A stretch of 64,000 nt of DNA from Zingiber officinale (Eukaryota > Streptophyta > Magnoliopsida > Zingiberales > Zingiberaceae). A program made the translations under genes and the position numbers. The notes under the pieces are model-generated. The model saw only the letters and a program-made list of their open reading frames with translations, did no database searches and had not been told where the DNA came from. The DNA is taken from assembly GCF_018446385.1 (NCBI RefSeq), contig NW_024589857.1:248001-312000 (forward strand), given 5' to 3'. This document shows positions 1 to 13,700 of the stretch, piece by piece; position 1 is the first letter of the stretch; every line of letters begins with the position of its first letter.

Positions 1-532
1 GTGGTCATGACGAACTGAGAGGTACCTAACTGCTATTACGGGCACTCCGCCAAGCAAGAGATGCACGATAGAGGAGGGGAACATAGGTGGAGAGCTTCAA
101 CTTTTCCGTTTGTGTGTTACTCAAGACCATGATCTCTCTTTATATAGGAGCATTATCCCTTACCTGCATTGAACACTAAGTAATGACCATTCAATACCCA
201 GGGATTAATGACCGGTCCAAAATTCGGTGCGCGCAGGTCGTGCTCACACATGAGTTAACTTGGTTCAGTGCAATCCTAGATTTGCATCCCCCCTGCGAAT
301 TCACGTGTGAGAGAGAGACCCTCCCTATACATTTGTTCACATCATCAATGTATGTGAATCAATATAAATCAACCAATATGACTTGAAACTTTCAATGTAG
401 GACTAAAGTTCCATTTACAATAGAGTTTCTTTCCTCTTCCACCCCTTCTCCATTCACATATATGCAAGTTTAGGAAATGCAAGAAATGTTTTGATTTCTC
501 AGCTTCAATAGCACCTTCAAAGCTCTTTCAAT
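1..532. other. No gene recognised
   Basis: No coding similarity, RNA gene or clear repeat structure was recognised here. Short open frames exist but look random. The stretch may belong to the decayed Copia element that follows, but nothing in it proves this. Confidence 0.4.
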
Positions 533-1364
533 ATGAAAGACCTAGGTCCTTTATGCTATTTTTAGGCCTTGAAGTGAACTCTACAACGACTGGTATTTTC
601 TTAAATTAGCATAAATACATTTAGGAGATAATTACATTGGCAGGTCTTCAAGATGGTCGATTTGTTGATACTCCCTTAGAAGTGAATGTTAAATATTTCG
701 TGATGAGGGTGATTTTCTTCCTGATCCCTCCTTATATAGACATTTAGTGGGGAACTTGAATGATCTAACTATTACTCGGCCTGACATTTCTTTTGCTGTC
801 TAACAAGTTAGCCAATTTATGCAGGCCTCTCGACACCTTCACTTGGTTGTTGTTCGTCGCATTGTTCATTATTTGCAAGACACTTCTACCAAAGGTCTTT
901 TCTTTCCTATGAATTCTCCTATTCACTTGGTTGCATATAGTGATGTTGATTGGATTGGTTGTTCTGATACTCAACATTCCATTACTGGCTGGTGCATGTT
1001 CATTGGTAATTTTCTTATCTTTTGAAAAAGTAAGAAGCAAGATCGGATGTCAAAATCCTCCACGGAGTTTGAATATCATGCTATGTGCTCTGCATGTTCT
1101 GAGATTGTTTGGCTTCGAGGATTGTTCGGTGAGCTTGAGTTTCCTTAAATGGAACCTACTCTGCTTCATGCGGATAATACTAGTGCTATCCAAATTACAG
1201 CTAATCCAGTGTTTCACGAGCGTACCAAGTACATAGAAGTAGATTATCACTCTATTCGTGAAGCATATGATGCCCATGTCATTTTTCTACCTCATATCAC
1301 CACTGTTCAACATACTGTTGATGTTTTTACTAAGGCTCTCTCACGACAACGACATCATTTTTAA
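533..1364 (+). pseudogene. Copia retrotransposon pol fragment (end of reverse transcriptase and RNase H)
   Basis: Similarity begins with the Copia RT motif MKDLGPLCYFLGLEV at about 533-577. It then passes through several stops and frame changes to an RNase H part at about 819-1364. Recognisable pieces are YSDVDWIGCSDTQHSITGW (the RNase H start, where the family usually has D-x-DWAG), a STEFEYHAM segment (family usual AEYRA) and the tail ADNTSAIQITANPVFHERTK, followed by HIxxDYHxIRE-like and DVFTKAL motifs. The upstream gag, protease and integrase are absent. The frame is broken by stops near 597, 1024 and 1149, so it is not functional. A purine-rich TTGAGAGGGA at about 1402-1411 fits a polypurine tract just before a 3' LTR. 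Confidence 0.85.
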
Positions 1365-1639
1365 GTTACCAAATTGATGCTTTCTGATCATCCAACATCA
1401 ATTTGAGAGGGATATCAATGGCAAAGATTATGACACTATTAAGATTATGGTAGAAATTATGGCTGATATTTCAAGATCTAATTTATCATAAGAAAAATGA
1501 TATGCTCAAAGAAAAAATCTCAAGGAAAAGTTCAATGATAGACACATAAAATGATGAAGCCCACAAAAAGTGAAATGGTGGGTCATGAATTTATATGTTG
1601 TTGGTTGCTACTCGGAAAACCCAATGGCTCCACTGTACA
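1365..1639 (+). repeat. Probable polypurine tract and LTR remnant of the upstream Copia fragment
   Basis: The purine run at about 1402-1411 directly follows the end of the RNase H fragment, the expected place for a polypurine tract. The sequence after it should therefore be the start of a 3' LTR, running until the neighbouring minus-strand Copia LTR. No partner LTR is in the window, so the boundaries are inferred. Confidence 0.4.
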
Positions 1640-3946
1640 AAAATTTTGTACATGATCTGAACCTTTCCTGGCTACCATTTGTCCTTTTAAGTTAAACTTG
1701 TATCTCCTGCGGAACTTAACACGTTTGATTTCAAGTTTAACTTATATGTTCTTTTAGGTTTAGATTTGGATCTCCTGCGGAACTTAACACGTTTGATCCA
1801 AATCACCTAGGTTATAAATTCAATTAAATATTAGTTTCCAAAATTGGCTTCCAGTACTGCATGGCGAGGCACTTGGCCTTCTTGGGTATGAGAGGAACCA
1901 CCACCGACTAGACAAAGCCTTTTAAGGAAAGTTAATATTTAATTTCCTTATATAACTCTAGGTTAACCAAAAGGAACAATCAAATCACAAGGAAAAAAGA
2001 AAAAGAACACAACATCGAAATTAAATTCGAAAAACAAGAATCGAATGCCTCTTGTATTTGGTATTTATACAAAGAAAAATTAACTAGTATGATGCGAAAA
2101 TTAAATACTAGTTGTACCTCTTCCTTGTATGCTAGAAACCTCGAGATCTTCTGCCGTATCCCTCGCCTCCTCTTGGACGTCGTGTGGGCGACGATCCTCC
2201 AAGACGAACACCACCCGGAAAGCTTCTCCTCTTTCTCTAGAATTCGGCCACCACCACCACAAAGGAGCAAAAGAGAGCAAAGGGAAGAGAGGGAGAGGGG
2301 TCGGCCATTTGATGATCTCCAACAACACAATATCAATTGTTATGTTTTTCAAGGCCTCCCCTTCCCCCCTTTTTATATTAGTTTCCCAACGGAAAATTAT
2401 GGAAAGAGTTTTATAAAAAATTAGACTCATTCTTATTTCTTTTTTTTTCTTTTTCTTTCCTTTTAATTAATCAATCCTAGATTGATTTATTAATTAAATA
2501 ACTATTTGTTGATGTTTAATTATTTGACCGGCCCCTTGCTTGGGCACCAAGCAAGGTGGCCGGCCACTTATTAAAAGGGAAAGAAAGAATTTTTTTTTTT
2601 AATAAAATTTTAAAAGAAGAAAACTTCTAATAAAATTTTACAAACTCTTTTTTTTTTCTAATGTGGATATTAAAAGGAAAGTTTTAAAATTTAAAACCAA
2701 GTTTTAAAATTTAAAACATCTCTAATAATATTTCTTTTTAAAAGAAAGTTTTATAAATTTTACAACTCTCTTTTAAAACCTTGTGACCTAATTTAAATTA
2801 GGAAAATTTTATAAATTTTTAAAATCTCTCTTTTTACAAATTGTAAATATCTGAGGAAATTTTAAAATTCAAAAACAACCTTCCTAATTTAAATATTGCG
2901 GCCGACCCCCTTGCCCAAGGCAAGGGCCGACCATTTCTAGAGAATATGTGGCCGGCCATTGCTTGGTCACCAAGCAATGAACCGACCCCTTCTTGGACAC
3001 CAAGATAGGCTTTTCTTTGGATGGACTTGAGGCTTTATTGAGGCTACAACAGGGACCTAGAGGAGAAATTAGTTTTGGCCTTCCGATGAGCTTGAGTATC
3101 CCGTGCTCGCCCTGAACACACAATTCAAGTTCATCGATAATAACTCATTCTACTAGAGAGTTATTACCGCACTACCGCACCAATCCCAAATTACATTATG
3201 AGCTCCTTTTTATCATGAGTGTGTTAGTCTCCTTGTGTTTAAGATTCCGAATGTCCACTAATTAAGTGAGTTACTGACAACTCATTTAATTAATATCTAG
3301 CTCCAAGAGTAGTACCACTCAACTTTATTGTCATGTTGGACTAGGTCCACCTGCAGGGTTTAACATGGCAATCCTTATGAGCTCCTCTTGGGGACATTCT
3401 CAACCTAGATAACTAGGACACAGATTCCTTCTATAATCAACAACACATACTATAAGTAATATCATTTCCCAACTTATCGGGCATATTGATTTATCGAGCT
3501 AAACCTCACCCTTTGATAAGTCAAAGAAATAAATATTAAATATACATGCTTGTTATTATATTAGGATTAAGAGCACACACTTCCATAATAACTAAGGTCT
3601 AGTTCTTTTACTAAGTCAGTACAAAAAGAACTTACCTAAATGATCCTACTCAATACACTTAAAGTGTATCAGTGTAATTTATTAGTCAAGATAAACTAAT
3701 ACTTAATTACACTACGTCTATTCTGATGGTTTGTTCCTTTCCATCTTAGTCGTGAGCAACTGTTTATAATTTATAGAGAACCGACAACATGATCTTCTAA
3801 GTGTGACTCCACACTTCATGTTATCTACTATATAAATTAATTGAACAATTACATTTAACAAATAAATGTAAACATTTGACCAATGTGATTCTTTATTTCA
3901 AAATAAATGTGTACAAAAGCTAAACTTTTAAGTATACACTCCAACA
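1640..3946 (-). repeat. 3' LTR of the minus-strand Copia element
   Basis: Read on the minus strand, a polypurine tract (AAGTGGGAGAT, about 3947-3957) is followed at 3946 by a sequence beginning TGTTGGAGTGTATACTT, a typical Copia LTR start. The LTR body is AT-rich and non-coding. It contains a repeated segment with the shared core CTCCTGCGGAACTTAACACG (first copy near 1706, second near 1773). The outer end near 1640 is uncertain because the 5' LTR is missing and no TSD can be checked. Confidence 0.65.
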
Positions 3947-3968
3947 ATCTCCCACTTATACTAAAAGT

Positions 3969-6245
3969 CTAAGCTGCCATATCTGTTGCCATACATCTGA
4001 TTCCCATCCCCTCCACATGCCGATCAAAAGCTTTCGCCGGAAGGGCCTTAGTGAAAGGATCTGCCAGGTTATCTGCTGATGCTATCTTGGCGACGACAAC
4101 TTCTCCTCGCTTGACGATGTCTCGTATCAGGTGGTACTTGCGCTCTATATGTTTACTTGCCTTATGAGCTCGTGGTTTCTTCGAGTTTGCAACTGCACCG
4201 CTATTATCACAATAAATTGTGATGATTTTGGGCAAACCAGGAATCACATCTAAGTCCATTAGAAAGTTCCTGAGCCATACTGCTTCTTTAGCCGCCTCAG
4301 AGGCTGCTACATACTCAGCTTCCATGGTTGAGTCCGAAACGCATTTCTACTTAACACTCCTCCATGCAATGGCTCCACCTCCTAAAGTAAACACATAGCC
4401 TGATGTAGACTTACTGTTGTCCCTATCTGATTGGAAATCTGAATCCGTGTAACCCACAGGGAGTAAATTGTCTGCTTGGTAAACTAGCATATAATCTCTA
4501 GTCATTCTTAGGTACTTTAATATATGTTTTACCGCAGTCCAATATCCTTGTCCAAGGTTACTCTGATATCTGCTAACCATGCCCACGGCAAAACAGATAT
4601 CAGGTCTCGTACATAGCATTGCATACATTAGGCTTCCTACAGCCGAAGCATAAGGAACTGCTTTCATGTCCTCTATCTCCTTTGATGTGTTCGGAGACAT
4701 CTCTTTAGATAGAGCTACTCCATGCCTAAAAGGTAAGAAACCTTTCTTGGAATCCTGCATGCTAAACCTTGACATTGTTGCCAATTAACAAAATATCATC
4801 TACGTATAGTACAAGAAATACCACCACGTTTCCGTTACACTTCTTGTATACACAAGACTCATCCGGACACTGAATAAATCCATATGACTGGATTACTTCA
4901 TTAAACCGGATGTTCCAAGACCTTGAAGCTTGTTTTAGTTCATAAATGAACCGATTGAGCTTACACACTAGATGCTCTTTGCCATTTTCAATGAACCCTT
5001 CTGGTTGCTTCATATGGATGTTCTCTTCAAGACTTCCATTAAGGAAAGCTGTCTTGACATCCATTTGCCAAATCTCATAATCCATATGAGCAACAATGGA
5101 TAAGAGTATCCGGATAGACTTAAGCATGCCTACCGGTGAAAAGGTCTCCTCATAATCGATTCCCTCTTTCTGAGTGTACCCTTTCGCAACAAGCCTAGCT
5201 TTTAAGGTTTCTACCTTCCCGTCTGTCCCTCTTTTCCTTTTGTAGATCCACTTGCATCCAACGGCTTTTACACCATCGAGTGGTTCTACAAGCTCCCAGA
5301 TCTTATTAGAGTACATAGACTCTATTTCAGAATTCATTGCCTTTTGCCAAGATGGTGCGTCTATATCTTGGAGTGCTTCGTTATATGTTCGGGGATCAGG
5401 TTCATGTTTACCCGGGATCAAGTCTGAAGACTCTCCCAAAAATATGAATCTATCAGGCTGCCTTACAACCCTCCCACTACGACGAGGCACTGTCTGTGGT
5501 TGTGTATCATGTGTGACACATGTTGTAGTCTCTTGTGGTACTTCATCTTGTACTGTTGGTACTGAAGTAGACGTGTCCTCTCTAAGTTTTTCCAGAACAA
5601 TTTTACTACTAGGCTTGTGATCCATTATATAGTCTTCTTCTAAAAATTGGGCATTGGTGCTAACAATGACCTTCTGGTCTTTAGGACTATAAAATAAACC
5701 ACCTTTCGTTCCTCTGGGATACCCCACAAACACGCGAACTTCTGTACGAGATTCTAACTTATCAGCATCTGGTTTCAGCACATGTGCTGGACTACCCCAA
5801 ATCCGAAAATGTCTTAGACTGGGCTTTCGCCCATTCCACAATTCTGTGGGAGTAGAAGAAACTGATTTAGAAGGTACTAAGTTCAGAATGTACACTGCCA
5901 TTTCTAGAGCGTATCCCCAAAACGAATTTGGTAATTCTGAATAACTCATCATCGATCTAACCATCTCCATAAGAGTCCTATTCCTTCGTTCTGCCACACC
6001 ATTCTGTTGGGGTGTACCAGGTGCGGATAATTGAGATTGAATCCCGACCTTTGATAAGTAATTCCTAAATTCTCCTAAGAGGTATTCGCCACCACGATCA
6101 GACCGTAGTGTCTTGATACTTTTACCTAGACGTTTCTCCATATCAGCCTTGTACTCTTTGAACTTATCAAAGCACTCAGACTTGCGGTGCATTAGATAAA
6201 TATATCCATATCTTGAATAATCATTTATAAAAGAGACAAAATATT
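3969..6245 (-). pseudogene. Copia retrotransposon pol (integrase C-terminal half, reverse transcriptase, RNase H), 5'-truncated
   Basis: From high to low coordinates the minus strand encodes the integrase core (SFINDYSRYGYIYL near 6235; LRSDRGGEYL; TPQQNGVAERRNRTLMEM), a linker, the RT (VGCKWIYKRKRGTDGKVE, ARLVAKGYTQKEGIDYEETF, the catalytic YVDDILLIGN near 4785) and RNase H (TDSDFQSDRDNSKSTSGYVF, MEAEYVAASEAAKEAVWLRN, CDNSGAVA). Three lesions are visible. The reading frame is lost upstream of about 6245, so gag, protease and the integrase N-terminus are missing. About 50 codons are deleted with a frame change near 4762-4784, between YVDD and the RT tail. An in-frame stop lies at 4347-4349, before RNase H motif MEAEY. 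The family normally has about 1300 residues of polyprotein, so this is a dead 5'-truncated copy. Confidence 0.93.
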
Positions 6246-7499
6246 TTTAGGATATACATATAATCAATATTTTTAAAAAATATTTATTTTTTAATATTAT
6301 AATCTAATCACTAAATGCTAAAATTAAAAGTTTATTATAAACATCATCCTCCATCTATTGTCCATAAAGACCGGATCAATTCATGATCCAATCTTTACAT
6401 TGATGGGAGATAATGTCTCCCATCTGTTAATAAGTGGGGGTCATTATCTCCCACCAATCTCTTTGTCAGAATCAGGATAAGGAGATCAGAGGATCCGATT
6501 TCACTAGAGGGTGGATCCTCTGGTCTATAAAAATTGAATTAATTCATGGTCTAATCTTTATATTGATGGAAGATAATAACCCTTCACCTGTTAATGAGTA
6601 AGGATCATTATCTTCTATTAATTTCTTTATTCTGGTGAAAAATAAATCAGGATAAGAAGACTAAAGGATCCGGTCTCCTCAGTCATGAAACTGCAACGCG
6701 GATGCCGATCAGGAGCTTATCATTCCCCATATATTTCATGTGCAATTTTGGGAAATGTAAGAAATGTTTTCGTAACTAACACAAGGCATCGATTACTTCG
6801 TGGAGCAGGAATTAATTCTGATGTGGAGAAGGAATTAATTCTGTTGTTTCATTAAATTAAATATCCCCCATCAAAAAGTAAACAAAAAGCATTGCTTTTA
6901 AAAAGAAAAACAAAATTACAGAGAAAGAGATTAAGATAGAGCATCGGGACCAAGCGATTCCTCGTCATCCTTCCATCGACAAGTTCAATTCAACCCCAAA
7001 AGTTTATCAAAATGATCCTTTTAGATTTTCAAAACTTCTACTACTATTATTATTTTAAGAGGGAATTTTGTTTTCATAAAAAGCATCTTTTTATTATTGA
7101 AATGATAATTTTATTTATTTATTTATTATTAAAACCTTGACCAATTTTATTTTTAAAATATTATTATTTCCGATTCTATTGTAATCATAATTATTATAAT
7201 ATTATTTCAAATTGAACTGGGTTATAATAATTAAATTTATAATCACTATAATATAATATTAATTAGTGTTAATTATCATTGCAATTATAACAGTGCTAAG
7301 GATATTTTTTAGAATAAAATTGGTATGATACAAGATGGGATATTATTTTAATAATAAATAAAAAACCTTTTTTTGATGATTTAAAAAAGAAATATTTTAA
7401 TATTTACTGTTATGTCAAATATAATGTCGGATGATTTTTTTGAGAAATAAGGGAAATGCAAGGAGTAAAATGGAATACTTGTTTCTTTGCAACGATCAT
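6246..7499. other. AT-rich intergenic spacer with a diverged tandem duplication
   Basis: No gene was found. At about 6362-6690 two diverged copies of a segment of roughly 170 bp follow each other. Both contain a version of GGAGATAATGTCTCCCATCTGTTAATAAG-type sequence (shown only in part here), then CAGGATAAG and a GGATCC-containing end. The rest, to about 7440, is very AT-rich. Confidence 0.5.
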
Positions 7500-7775
7500 T
7501 TTCTTCTCTCTCTCTACCTCAGTGCTCTCGCTCGCTCTCTCTGTCTCTCTGTCCAGTGTATCTATATATAGGCAATTTCCTCTGGTCACTGTACCGGGCG
7601 GCGTCAAAAGCCTTAACGTGTGCTCGAAGGAACCTTACCATTCTAGTCGCTTCCGCAGTGACGCTTCGTACTCCGCTCCGTTGAAGCAATTGGGCTCGCG
7701 GCCCGCTTCTAGTTCTTCGACAACCTCTGGTCGTTCTCAGGGGGGAGAGAGACAGAGATAGAGATAGTGGCGGGG
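7500..7775 (+). promoter_or_regulatory. Core promoter and 5' leader of the TRANK1-like gene
   Basis: A pyrimidine-rich CT tract at about 7502-7556 (the plant Y-patch style) is followed by a good TATA box, CTATATATAGG, at about 7562-7572. The start codon is at 7776, leaving a leader of roughly 170 nt after the TATA box. The transcription start is inferred from TATA spacing only. Confidence 0.55.
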
Positions 7776-10700
7776 ATGGAGGAGAAAAGCGAGGGCCGGA
7801 GAAAACCGCAGCCGTGGCTGCGCTATGAAAACCTCGGCGATATCGTGCTCTCTTGGTCCCTGGATCAAATACTCGACGAGGGGCTCTTTGAGAACCAGGT
7901 TTGGTTATTATCACTTCAGTGTACGAATGATGCTTTTCGTATGTTTGTCACTTTAGGGTGAAGTTCTTTGCTTTTGTTTCATTTCAAATTTTAGAGACCA
8001 ATAAACTACATTGGATTCATGGTTGAGTGACTAAAACCAATGTGCTCCGTGGATGCTTGTAGGATTGTGAAAGAAATATAGTTTCCTTGGTTGAAACATG
8101 AGACAAATGCAAGACGAGATTGTGTTTAGTAATTATTAACTCTGTTAGCGATTACTCAAATAAGTTTAATCAGCTTTATAGTGAATATATATGCATACTC
8201 TAGATGCTTGTAAGTTACCTTTTTCATAAGAGGAGATGAAAAAAATATACTTGCACTTGCAGTGATTATTGGTTAACTATGTCATCATAAATATCCACTG
8301 TCTTGTAATTTTCTCATGTGATTCTTGAATTGGATGTGTAGTTGTTCTCTCTTGTTTTAGAATTTTTATTTGGGGGGTAAAGAACTGATCGACCTATTAG
8401 CCTACACCGAACAAGTAGATAGTAATCTGAACTTATTCACTGAATTTTGTATTTTATTATTCCATTGCGCTCGCCATTAGATTTCCTCTTGGTTATCATA
8501 TATTTTTAGGATTCTGGAAAAATGACAGTACATGTTTCAGGAGACTCGGGTGATGTTGTCATTCAGATTTATTAGTTATTTTGATATATATATATATTTA
8601 TTCTTAAAATGTAATAATAATTTCCTGCCAAATTTGATGGCGATAATGCCTCTTCCTCTTGCCAGTTGTTGAATAAAATAAAAAAGCTACATATAACCTT
8701 AACCTTATTAATTGTCTTTTATTATTCTTTTCGATAGATGGAAAAACTACCCTCTACATTTAATTCTGTTGGGCATTATCTGGAATCTTTTGCTGTTCCA
8801 TTGATGGAAGAAACTCGTTCAGATTTGTGCTCGTCTTTGTCTGACATATCGAATGCACCTTGTTCGAGAATAACTTCAAAAGAGAAGGGAAACAAAAAAA
8901 GGCACTTGGAAACTACACTGGAGTATTTCATTGATGTTGAATTTTTCAAAAATTATGTAGATGGTAGCAACAAAAGTTATAAAGGACGAAATGGAGATCT
9001 GTTTATTCTATCAAATATAGAATTGCAAGCTGTTGAGGACTTGTACAGGCATAGTGTCACTTATTGCTTTGCTTTGGTCACTGAAGTTGGTGTTGATGAA
9101 GGGATTACTAAAGGCTTTGCTACAAATATACCAAAGGGTTCTGATTTTGAAGATGGTATCAGTAGCTTTTCGTTTGCATGTTTTGTTACTAATCTGTTAA
9201 CTTATATTCGGATATGGAAGGTTCTTGTCCACACACCAGGCACGAATAACAATTTCCGCATCATCCAGGATGTTTTGTCTCCAAAGCCAATGGTAATTTA
9301 GACTTAAATATTTTCTTTATATATCTTATCACTGTTTTTTTTGTAATATGGTAGTATCTTTTGAGGATTTAATACCTGCTTGATGACTGGCTGATTTTTT
9401 TCCCGATTTTCTTGCAGATGACTCTAAGAGATAGTCCTTACATATCAGAAAAGGTTGACAATTTATTGACTAACTTAACAAACAATTTTTCTCTGAACCA
9501 GTCACAGATAAATGCTGTAAGAACTGTAATTCACGCTACAAGAGGTACAGAATCAAATTCTGTTGAACTTATATGGGGTCCTCCAGGAACTGGTAAAACA
9601 AAGACTGTTGCTGCCATGTTATGGCTGTTCTTGCATATGCAATGCAGAACTCTTATTTGTGCACCCACAAATGTTGCGGTGGTTGGTGTTTGTTGCCGAT
9701 TTATTCAATTGGTTAAAGATATTCGTATGCACAATAGTCAGCATGAGTTGCCCTTTTCCTTATCCAATATATTGCTATTTGGCAATCGTGACCGCATGGA
9801 AATGTATGATGAGCTTCAAGATGTGTTTTTGGACTATCGTGTTGATCAACTTCTTGTTTGTCTTTCACCATTAACTGGATGGAGGCATAGAATTTCTTCA
9901 GCAATCCAACTGTTTGAGGACTGTACTTCTACCTTTGAAATGTTTGTCGAAAATAGACAGGAGGAATGTTGGCAAATGGAGGAATATTTCAATTTCTCAG
10001 AATTTTTAAGAAAGCAATTTGTCGCAGTCATAGATCCAGTTAAAGATTGTATAACAAATCTGTGGATTCATACAAATTGTATATCATCTCAAAATGCATC
10101 AAAAATATTAGTTTTGCTTGGACTGCTCGAAAAAATGAATACTTTAATTTTCAATGTCGATCTTGATGATGTAAAATTGAGGGAGGTGTTTTCTCAGGAT
10201 ATTGCAAACCCCATTGTTCTTCATGACACTGTTTCATCTGAGCATGGGTTTTCTATCATCAAGGAATTGTTGGAGGCAAGAGTAAAGGTAGTCAAATTAT
10301 TGAAACATCTTCAAAGGACACTTTCCTTGCCTGATACAATAGACAAGAACTTCATTCGTAATTTTTGCATTCGGAATGCTACCGTTATTTTTTGTACTGT
10401 GTCAAGTTCTTCCATGTTACATTACCTTGACATGGATCCACTTCAAATACTTGTCATTGATGAAGCTGCTCAACTTAAGGAGTGTGAATCAATCATTCCA
10501 CTGCGGCTTAATGGGATGAGGTGTGCCGTTTTGGTAGGAGATGAATATCAGTTGCCAGCTATGGTTAAAAGCCAGGTTATCAACTGGTTTTTCAATTTTT
10601 GACATCAATGACATCACTTATTCACTTTGTTCTTACAGACAACTTTCCTTTTTTCTTTGTTTCACAGACTTGCAAAGATGCAGGTTTTGGTGTGAGCCTC

Positions 10701-13700
10701 TTTGAAAGATTGGCCTCTGTGGGACAGAGGAAGCATCTTCTTAACATGCAATATAGAATGCATCCTCATATAAGCCTTTTCCCTAATTTTAGATTTTACA
10801 GGAAACAAATTCAAGATGGGCCAAATGTCCTCGATGTTGATTATAATAGGAATTTTGAAGATTTGCTATATGGTCCTTTTGCATTTGTAAATGTTGCTGA
10901 TGGCAGAGAAGAAAAGGATGACAAGTCTAACAGCAGGAGAAACATGGTTGAAGTTGCTGTCGTGTGTTTTTTGGTCCAGATACTCTATAAACGTAATTCA
11001 ACTTGTTTCTATACATTTTTAAATTATTGTCCTTTTATTCTAATAACCCAAGAAGCTTTATAAGAACTATCTTTCCTGTTCAATCTTTTGTTAATAAACC
11101 CTTAGGTGGTGCATTGTTTCAGAAAGTCAACTGACATATATGAACAATAAACAAAAATTACTCTTTGCTTAGTTCTTTGTTTAATAATTTGTGGCAAGGT
11201 CCTGATTCTAGATCATTTGTTAATGTGTTAGCAATTATGTATAATTTCATGCCTATATGTCAATTTGGTTGTTGATTACATGTTAGGCTGCATAGTTTTT
11301 CTGTGAATTTTATTTTGTGAGAAACTAAAGCCACTGTTTATACGAAAGGACTCAATGGCATGGCTCGAGTAAGGAATCTTTATGCCAAAGGAAATGATGA
11401 TACTGATTATACTAACTGGCGATGCACTATGGACTTAATTTTTTAATGATTATGCAAGCATTTTCATGGCATGATTCTCTATTAAGTTTCACTCGATAGA
11501 TAGAATGTGGGAATTGGGTATGAATATTTTTCCTATTTTCATGTTTATCTTTTTTTGCTTTTACAGATTACAAATCTTTCTCCCAAGTACTTAGCATTGG
11601 TGTCATTTCTCCTTATGCTTACCAAGTAAAGGCAATCAAGGATAAACTTGGATCTAGATATGAGTCAGAAGATGGTTTTGATGTTAGAGTGAACTCAGTC
11701 GATGGATTTCAAGGTGAAGAGAATGATGTCATAATATTCTCAACTGTAAGGTCCAACTCTAAAGGTAATATTGGGTTTCTTCACGATCTTCAAAGGACAA
11801 ATGTTGCATTGACTAGGGCTAGGTACGCAAACTTTGCATTATGGCGCCGTTATGCTTGTAAATGCCCAACGATTGCCTGGAAAAACTCAGATTCTTAAAA
11901 TTATGTGGTTTAATACCTTGCAGGCACTGTCTTTGGATTGTGGGAAATGCAAATACATTAGCATGTAGTGGCACAATATGGGAAGACATAGTTAATGATG
12001 CAGTGGCACGGTGTTGCTTTTTTAGTGTGAAAGATAATGCCAATTTGGCAAAAGTTATATTGCATGTGAAGCATGAGCTTGATCAGCTTGATGATCTTCT
12101 GAGATCAGATTCTGTTTTTCTAAGCACTGCTATATGGAAGGTTTATACTTTCTCTTAAACTTACATGCGATTTCATCTTCTCCTTTTTTTTACTTTCTGT
12201 TTTCTATAAGTAACATTATCAGTGGTAGGAGAAAGGGAAAAAAAAACAAGAATAACTTCAAAATATGAATAGGGGCATCATACAAAATGCTGTATGTCAT
12301 TTGTGTGCATTGTTGTATGCTCCAATAGTTGCTGACAAATGCATATATTCACAAGGCTCCTAACAAAGTCAAAACAAAAGTGAGAACCAAAAAGTATATA
12401 TGCAAACAGGGCAAGAAATTTTTTAAATTAATTTCTTGTTTAATATACAGGTACTCTTTAGTGAAGACTTCAAAATTTCTTTTTCAAAATTGAGACAGAT
12501 CCAGTGTAAAATGCAAGTGATCAAGTTGTTGGAAAATCTTGCTGAAGGTTGGAGGTCAAAAATGAGATTTGAAGAGTTTTCTGGTTCTTTTGAACTCATC
12601 CGAATAAATAAGGTCAATGATTTCTTTGTTATATGGACTGTTGACATTACAAAGGATGATAGATATATTCAGGTTCTGAAGGTGTGGGACATACTACCCC
12701 TGGAGAAGATTGAAAGGCTTGTTTCACGCCTCGATCATATTTTTTCATTGTACACAGAGACGTATGTGAATTACTGCAAAAAGACATGCACTCAAGGGTA
12801 TGTTCACATATACGTGGTTGTTAGATATGTATTTCTATGCAAAATGCATTGTTTTGCAACGTCCTTGAATAGCAGATGAAATAAAAAAAATCATGTTTTT
12901 TATTCATTTATTTCTTATCGTGATGTTCTCTTGGTCTGCAGCTGGACTGTAACTTATAACTGTCCTTATTTTTTCTGTTATGCTAATTCATCATAAGTTG
13001 CAGGAAACTTGAAGTGCCTATGAGTTGGAATGCTGCTCGAGACATAGTTTGTTATAAGGCACATAGCAAAGGTGAATCGACCAAGGAGGAGGTCTCTGGG
13101 GACATGGATTTGCTAATGGGAATGGAGAATTCAAAAGTCAGCGAAAGCCTGGTCTTAATGAAATTTTATTCTTTATCATTTGGAGTAGCACGACATATGC
13201 TGACAGCCAGCGACGGAACTGAACTTGATATCCCTTTTGAACTTACTGATCAAGAAAAGGAGATAATCCGTTTTCCACTTAGTACATTTATTTTAGGTCG
13301 GTCTGGAACTGGGAAAACCACAATTCTGACCATGAAACTAATTCAAAAGGAACAAGTGTTTTCTATTTCTTTAGATGGCCCATCTGATAATGCTGGTTCA
13401 TCTATGGCTGCAGAAACTAGTGTTCTAAGTATAAGTGAAAGAAATTTCTTGAAGCAGGTTTTCATTACTGTAAGTCCTAAATTATGTTCAGCAATCAGGA
13501 GCCATGCTCGCCGATTACAAAGGTATGCTTATGCAAATACTGTCTTTTTTGTTTTTTGAATTGTTCACTGACAATGTAGCAAACAATCTCTATACGTTAA
13601 TTCTCTTGTCATCTTTTATTTCAGAGTTCTCTAGGCTTTGTAAGTACACATCCCAATTTAGTCATAAGTTTTAAATCCAGTTAAACTCAATTTGACTGCA

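Noticed and set aside
461-495. Similarity between this stretch and 6725-6775 suggesting a single large insertion between them
   Set aside because: Only a short, imperfect match; no duplication or ends could be defined.
2089-2430. Overlapping open frames on both strands
   Set aside because: They lie within the Copia LTR, have low-complexity composition and no recognisable motifs.
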